Shown here in pieces: positions 59,680 to 64,000 of a DNA stretch of 64,000 nt (its first letter is position 1; every line of letters begins with the position of its first letter). The notes below the pieces were generated by a model. That model did not search any database, had not been told where the DNA came from, and saw only the letters and a list, made by a program, of their open reading frames with translations. The position numbers and the translations under genes are program-made. The DNA comes from Candidatus Peregrinibacteria bacterium GW2011_GWC2_39_14 (GTDB lineage: Bacteria > Patescibacteriota > Gracilibacteria > UBA1369 > UBA12463), in contig LBWJ01000011.1 in NCBI GenBank assembly GCA_000993595.1, positions 146,862 through 210,861 on the forward strand, in the 5' to 3' direction.

Positions 59680-60798
59680 ATGAGCGTGAAGGAGAAAATC
59701 ATAGCAAACCTAAAAGGCTACTCAAAAATAATAATTTATGATAGAATACCCAACAGTATGATCGCAAAAACAATCTCATACGTACAAAAATCTTTCTACT
59801 ATATCCTGCTGGCCGCAGTGGTAGTATTTTTATGGTTCAAATTCGATGAAATCAAATATACGCTCCAGCTTTTCTCAAAAGGCGGACCGATTTGGATATT
59901 CCTCGCAATCATCACGCAAATCTTCACATATCTCTGCAATGCATATACATACGAAGGAATCCTCAAAATATTCAAACTTGAAAAGGTACTTACAACTCGC
60001 GAACTCATGGAATCCTCGATCGTTATGCTATTTTTATCAAAAATAATCCCCTCTCTCGGCATCAGCAATAACTGGTTTTTTGTCTCTATTCTGCATAAAA
60101 AAGGCATCGTCCCAAAGCAAGGATTACAAGTCGTCGTTCTTGAAGTTTTCACATATTACGCGTCACTCATTATATTAATGCTCGCAGGACTTTTCTATCT
60201 CGCAACGACACATAACGTCACAAGATTCTTATTCTGGGGCACAATCGTTGGAATAGTGCTTGTAATAGTTATAACGGTGCTTGTAGGCTGGCTTTTGGGC
60301 AACCACGACCAGCTCCACAAAACAATCGCATGGCTAAAACGCAATTTTGCAAAATTCTCAGGAAATAAAGATGAAAGCATGCTCCACAGCAAAGATCTAC
60401 AAGAAAACGACATAGAAAGCGCAATCGACGTCTTAAAGTCAAAAATCAAATACTTATTTTGGCCTACATTCTGGCAAGTCGCAATGTTCATCCTCAACTC
60501 ATTTACGATATATTTCCTTTTCAGATCGTTCCACGCAAATCAAACATTCGGGACAGCAATGGTTGGATTTGTATTGGCACAAGTTTTATCCCTTGTTTCA
60601 CTTATCCCAAGCGGCATCGGCATATTTGAAGGAAGCATGGTTTTCTTTTATACAGCGCTCGGAGTACCTCTTGAAATGGCCGTAATCATCACAATTTTGT
60701 TCCGCGGACTTTCAATGTTCGCCCCAATTCCAATCGGCTCATATTTATACAAAAAACTTTGCAGTTCAAAAGAATTGGATTGCTGCAAAAAAATATAA
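59680..60798 (+). CDS. Lysylphosphatidylglycerol synthase-like membrane protein (UPF0104)
   Basis: 372 residues, about 8-9 helices. The family signature includes KGGPIWIFLAIITQIFTYLCNAYTYEGILKIF, VMLFLSKIIPSLGISNNWFFVSILHKKG, and the end LSLVSLIPSGIGIFEGSMVFFYTALGVPLEMAVIITILFRGLSMFAPIPIGSYLY. It corresponds to the LPG_synthase_TM flippase-like domain without the catalytic DUF2156 part; a soluble DUF2156 protein is encoded at 40320. It may flip or transport lipids. The lgt gene follows after 6 bp. Confidence 0.88.
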   Translation: MSVKEKIIANLKGYSKIIIYDRIPNSMIAKTISYVQKSFYYILLAAVVVFLWFKFDEIKYTLQLFSKGGPIWIFLAIITQIFTYLCNAYTYEGILKIFKLEKVLTTRELMESSIVMLFLSKIIPSLGISNNWFFVSILHKKGIVPKQGLQVVVLEVFTYYASLIILMLAGLFYLATTHNVTRFLFWGTIVGIVLVIVITVLVGWLLGNHDQLHKTIAWLKRNFAKFSGNKDESMLHSKDLQENDIESAIDVLKSKIKYLFWPTFWQVAMFILNSFTIYFLFRSFHANQTFGTAMVGFVLAQVLSLVSLIPSGIGIFEGSMVFFYTALGVPLEMAVIITILFRGLSMFAPIPIGSYLYKKLCSSKELDCCKKI

Positions 60799-60804
60799 AG
60801 AATT

Positions 60805-61632
60805 ATGCTCCCATACCCAAACATCAACCCAGTCCTATTAACTCTCGGCACCCTCGAAATCCGATGGTATGGCTTAATGTACATTTTAGCTTTTACGTTC
60901 GGAATTTTACTTATCAAAAAATTCTTTGGAGAACGCAAAATTTATCTATCAAAAGACTTCCTTGTAAATCTACTTTTAGCCGCACTTCTTGGCGTTTTAA
61001 TCGGCGGCAGAATCGGACACGTTTTAACGTCATATCAATCTTTTTATTTCGCAAACCCGCTTGAAATTTTTAAAGTCTGGAAAGGCGGAATGGCCTTCTT
61101 TGGCGGCGTAATCGGATTCGTCACCGCATTTTATATTTTCAGCCGCATCGAAAAAATCTCATTTTATAAAATCATGGACTTAATAATCCCATGCGTACCA
61201 CTCGGAATCGCATTCGTACGCATCGGAAACTTTATAAATGGCGAACTTTACGGCAAAGTCACAAAATCCGCAATTTGCATGTATTTTCCGGACGATCCGG
61301 GACGCTGCAGATATCCATCCCAACTTCTTGAGTTTTTACTTGAAGGCATCGTGCTTTTCTTGATTCTATTCTTCTTACGTAAAAAGAAAATGGAACCCGG
61401 AATTTTAACTTGGCTTTTCGCAACTTTATATGGCATTTTCCGTTTTATTGCCGAATTCTTCCGTGAAATTGCACCTGATCAAACACCAATTTTTGGAATA
61501 TTTTCGCTCGAACAAATGCTCGCCGCAATCATGACAATCGTTGGCACCGGAATGATCGCATTCATCTTAATTCGAAAATCTAACTCCGATTTGCCTTCGC
61601 AGACACCGCTCCCTCCGGTTTCTTCTCACTAA
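60805..61632 (+). CDS. lgt: Prolipoprotein diacylglyceryl transferase
   Basis: 275 residues, seven helices. Key blocks: LGTLEIRWYGLMYILAFTFG, the signature GGRIGHVLTSYQSFYFANPLEIFKVWKGGMAFFGGVIG, IPCVPLGIAFVRIGNFINGELYGKVT and the C-terminal FRFIAEFFREIAPDQTP. It attaches diacylglycerol to the lipobox Cys, as needed by the lipoprotein at 3299. The 3' 53 bp overlap the end of the convergent PHP gene. Signal peptidase II is not in the window. Confidence 0.97.
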   Translation: MLPYPNINPVLLTLGTLEIRWYGLMYILAFTFGILLIKKFFGERKIYLSKDFLVNLLLAALLGVLIGGRIGHVLTSYQSFYFANPLEIFKVWKGGMAFFGGVIGFVTAFYIFSRIEKISFYKIMDLIIPCVPLGIAFVRIGNFINGELYGKVTKSAICMYFPDDPGRCRYPSQLLEFLLEGIVLFLILFFLRKKKMEPGILTWLFATLYGIFRFIAEFFREIAPDQTPIFGIFSLEQMLAAIMTIVGTGMIAFILIRKSNSDLPSQTPLPPVSSH

Positions 61633-62869
61633 AAATCTTAATTTTGCCATATTCTCCATCATATCCCGGCACAATTTTTAATTTACCTTCACGAACTTTC
61701 AAAACTCCTTCCGCAATTTTTGGCATCGAAATTTTCGCAATTTCTTTAATTGAAGTTTTTAATAAAATATTAAGCTCGTTCCCAAGCGCATAAATCAATT
61801 TCAAATATTCGTGCTGAACTTTCACGCTTGCTTCAGAAACGCCCATTGCATCCGCAATAATCTTATCCAAAGAAACCAAATTTTTATAAGGAATATATTT
61901 CTTAGGCACAAATCCAACTTTTCGATCAGCCAATTTTTCCACACGATTCAAAACCCCAACCGTCACTTTTCGGCCACACTTAGGACAAATCCCATTATGT
62001 TTTCGCGTCTCATCCGGCGAAAAAGAAACATGACAATCCGCATGCCCATCAAAATGATATTTTCCCTCTTCGGGAAAAAATTCAATCGTATACAAAAACT
62101 TTTTCGGATCTTTTTTCTTTACCGCAGCCCAAATCGCCGTATAACTCAAATCCGTATCAAAAACATTCGCCTCACGACCAATCTTTGACAAAGAATGCGA
62201 ATCTGAATTCGAAATCAAAGTCACTTTATCAAGTGCAGTCAACCGCCAATTCATTGCAGGGTCGCTAGAAAGCCCCGTTTCAATCGCAAAAATTTTATCA
62301 GTCCATTCCCCAAAACACTCTTCAAGCGAATCAAACCCGGACATTGATCCAAAAACAGAAAAATAAGGAGTCCAAACATGCGCCGGAACAAGCACGGCTT
62401 CTTCCGAAACAGTAAAAACAATTTCAGCGAGTTTATCCGACGGCAAACCCAAAATCGGCCTTCCATCACTCATCAAATTTCCAACCGCACTCAACTTTTT
62501 ATTTATTTCTTCCGCGATTTCAAAAGATGGCACAGCAATCAAATTATGCACCCTTCTCCCCTTTCCAAGCGCCGTATAAATACTGCTAACCTCACTCGTC
62601 AGCATAAACCGCATATCCGTTCTGCAGCTTTCCGGCACATCATCTTTAAGCATTTTTTCAATCTCAAGCTTAAGCTTAAACAAACCATATTCCGCAGGTT
62701 CCAATTTTGACCGCAACTCTTTAAACCAAATCGGATGTGTAAAATCACCGGTCGCCATAACTTTAATTCCCTTCATTTGCGCCCATTTATAAAGATTTTC
62801 CAAATCCATTTTCCCGCTCGTCGCACGAGAATATTTTGAATGAATATGTAAATCCGCAACAAATTGCAT
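61580..62869 (-). CDS. Endonuclease Q-like PHP-domain protein
   Basis: About 429 residues. The N-terminal PHP phosphoesterase domain (about 1-250) has VADLHIHSKYSRATS, MATGDFTHPIWF, SSEVSSIYTALGKGRRVHNLIAVPS-type sequence and TLISNSDSHSLSKIGREANVF with metal-binding His/Asp. A zinc motif follows: HADCHVSFSPDETRKHNGICPKCGRKVTVGVLNRVEKLADR. The C-terminal part has GVSEASVKVQHEYLKLIYALGNELNILL. This order matches EndoQ, which in archaea and some bacteria cleaves 5' to deaminated bases. I chose the ATG at 62869 (MQFVADLHIHS). Confidence 0.85.
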   Translation of the reverse strand: MQFVADLHIHSKYSRATSGKMDLENLYKWAQMKGIKVMATGDFTHPIWFKELRSKLEPAEYGLFKLKLEIEKMLKDDVPESCRTDMRFMLTSEVSSIYTALGKGRRVHNLIAVPSFEIAEEINKKLSAVGNLMSDGRPILGLPSDKLAEIVFTVSEEAVLVPAHVWTPYFSVFGSMSGFDSLEECFGEWTDKIFAIETGLSSDPAMNWRLTALDKVTLISNSDSHSLSKIGREANVFDTDLSYTAIWAAVKKKDPKKFLYTIEFFPEEGKYHFDGHADCHVSFSPDETRKHNGICPKCGRKVTVGVLNRVEKLADRKVGFVPKKYIPYKNLVSLDKIIADAMGVSEASVKVQHEYLKLIYALGNELNILLKTSIKEIAKISMPKIAEGVLKVREGKLKIVPGYDGEYGKIKIFSEKKPEGAVSAKANRS

Positions 62870-62967
62870 AAAAAATAAATTACCTAACAGGCCGCGGCAA
62901 AGCCGCACAGGCCAATATAAAAAAAGTACTCTAATCTCTATGAAAATTCAAATACCTAATTTCTATT

Positions 62968-63732
62968 TCAGCGCACAATAATCGTCCCAACGTATTTGCC
63001 TAAACTCTCAAGTTCATCAGGAAAAAGAAGATCATCTCTACGTAAAAATTGGTCCAAGTTACCAATTTGATATTTTTGCAAAAACCCACTCAACCCCGGA
63101 ATACCTAAAAGTCTGCGCCTTGTCAAAACTTCAATCTTCTCAACGCCGTCCATTTTAGCCTCTTTTGCAAGTTCAGCGGCAGCATCGGAACAATTCGTTT
63201 TATCCGGACCACTCAATTTATAAACTTCACCCTGCAAATGCTCTGTAAACCATTTTCTAGCTTCAAGCTGTCTATCAACAGGAACTTTCGCATGTTTTAT
63301 GTTTATCGGACAATTTTTATAAGCCGGATTTTTCAATAAATCACCAAGCGGATAATCTTTTGTACACGTCGGAGGCCTACAACCCATAACCATCCATTGT
63401 CTCTTAGCCTGATCAAAATACATTACTTCTGAATGCCAATGGTTTGGCCCAGCATAACCAACGGCCTTAGCTCCATCAGCAATAAAATCATCAGCTCCAC
63501 CGGGCCTATTGTCGGGTTCAAAAAGAAGTAAATAAACATCTTCCGGACTTTTTTTAAGATCATCAAATGAATCAAGCATTTTTCTCTCAACTTTTTCTTC
63601 TTTACCTTGTTTATCAAAAGCATCACCGCCCTTACGGCCAAAAACCAACGTCACGCCTGCACCAAGCGCACCTCGTAAAACATCCCTCCTGCCATGATCA
63701 ACTCCCCTGAATTCCCATTTGAATCCGAACAC
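62968..63732 (-). CDS. Tat-signal hypothetical, possible permuted papain/NlpC-like fold
   Basis: About 254 residues from GTG at 63732; an ATG at 63786 would overlap the transposase start. The N-terminal GRRDVLRGALGAGVTLVFG looks like a twin-arginine signal, so export folded is likely. The mature part has GPNHWHSEVMYFD (His then Glu) and later DKTNCSDAAAELAKEA with a Cys, an order reminiscent of YiiX/LRAT-type permuted papain folds; this is only suggestive. A Cys pair in MGCRPPTCTKDYP may be structural. Confidence 0.6.
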   Translation of the reverse strand: MFGFKWEFRGVDHGRRDVLRGALGAGVTLVFGRKGGDAFDKQGKEEKVERKMLDSFDDLKKSPEDVYLLLFEPDNRPGGADDFIADGAKAVGYAGPNHWHSEVMYFDQAKRQWMVMGCRPPTCTKDYPLGDLLKNPAYKNCPINIKHAKVPVDRQLEARKWFTEHLQGEVYKLSGPDKTNCSDAAAELAKEAKMDGVEKIEVLTRRRLLGIPGLSGFLQKYQIGNLDQFLRRDDLLFPDELESLGKYVGTIIVR

Positions 63733-63749
63733 TCTGATATGTTTATGAT

Positions 63750-64000
63750 ATGAAAAAAATCCACACAAGTTCTCACATCTTTCCAAAAGTGATCGTCAAG
63801 AAATATATATTCTAAAAAACAAAGGCTATTCTCTTCAAGATATAGCCAGGGCGTTGCACAGAAGCGTTTCCACTATTTCAGACGAACTTAAAAGAAATAG
63901 AGTGAGCAATGTTTATCAGCCTGAAAAAGCCGAAATAAAGGCATCTGAGCGAAGAAAACAGAGCAATTTCCAAGGCAAGAAAATCATCCGTTTTCCAAAG
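63750..64000 (+). CDS. IS30-family transposase, N-terminal part (runs off window)
   Basis: The plus-strand frame encodes FSHLSKSDRQEIYILKNKG then YSLQDIARALHRSVSTISDELKRNRVSNVYQPEKAEIKASERRKQ, the N-terminal HTH of IS30 transposases; the DDE domain would lie beyond the window. The frame has a TGA at 63746 and no in-frame ATG. The natural ATG at 63750 is followed by A7, and one more A would put it in frame (MKKNPHKFSHL). So there is a homopolymer indel, slippage at A7 or a non-ATG start. The left inverted repeat of the IS is not evident. Confidence 0.75.

Noticed and set aside
1..64000. TGA recoded as glycine (Gracilibacteria/Absconditabacteria code)
   Set aside because: Genes such as the C39-like peptidase end naturally at TGA with overlapping starts, and conserved proteins show no internal TGA.
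1..64000. CRISPR array or restriction-modification system
   Set aside because: No regularly spaced repeats were seen, and no cas, restriction or DNA methyltransferase genes were recognised apart from the RNA-type methyltransferase at 19345.

Overview
The window is AT-rich bacterial DNA densely packed with genes on both strands. TGA works as a stop (for example the ATGA overlap at 5727-5730), so the Gly-recoded Gracilibacteria/Absconditabacteria code is excluded. The gene content suggests a member of the Candidate Phyla Radiation, possibly Peregrinibacteria-like: many lineage-specific hypothetical proteins, very Cys-rich paralogues, sigma-region-4-like small regulators, an S-layer-type protein, a group I intron in a tRNA gene, and core genes scattered rather than in large operons. 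That placement is inference; no rRNA is present to test it.

Layout. 1-8.6 kb: an edge-truncated hypothetical, the GTPase EngB, an extracellular propeller-like protein, a lipoprotein, a DedA membrane protein, a C39-like peptidase, a polysaccharide flippase and an ABC-F ATPase. 8.7-16.5 kb: an SLH surface protein with RTX-like repeats, DUF4256, the first Cys-rich paralogue flanked by a 23-bp direct repeat, an ECF sigma factor with a membrane partner, then a zone of gene remnants (DUF2703-like, DUF4256, ZIP transporter), a CNNM/CBS transporter, and tRNA-Gln with a partial copy of itself. 16.5-20.9 kb: guanylate kinase, a promoter-to-terminator small RNA candidate, SSB, a TRM11-like methyltransferase and a tRNA-Asn gene split by a 203-nt group I intron. 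20.9-27.2 kb: a Memo-like protein and an 1804-residue alpha-2-macroglobulin with a Hint (intein-like) domain inserted near the expected bait region. 27.4-37.8 kb: radical SAM, TauE/SafE, glutamate-cysteine ligase-like, cold-shock-like, a FeoB membrane domain without its G domain, a second sigma-region-4-like regulator and a ParB-like protein.

37.9-49.6 kb holds a TrmB-type regulator, the other three Cys-rich paralogues, a DUF2156 protein, an ECF sigma/anti-sigma pair with a DUF5667-like domain, an ABC-2 exporter and a SIMPL protein. 49.7-64 kb has a PLP aminotransferase, a giant 1797-residue protein with an AT-hook, EF-P next to its EpmA-type lysyl ligase, an LPG-synthase-like membrane protein, Lgt, an endonuclease Q-like PHP protein, a Tat-signal hypothetical and the start of an IS30-family transposase.

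Themes. Envelope biology is prominent: lipoprotein maturation (Lgt plus lipoproteins), surface SLH protein, A2M protease trap, flippase and DedA. Translation support appears as EngB, EF-P/EpmA, ABC-F and a translation-factor-like beta-barrel protein. The observations most worth following are the four-member Cys-rich solenoid family, the anticodon-splitting intron in tRNA-Asn, the A2M-Hint fusion and the structured RNA at 17.6 kb.
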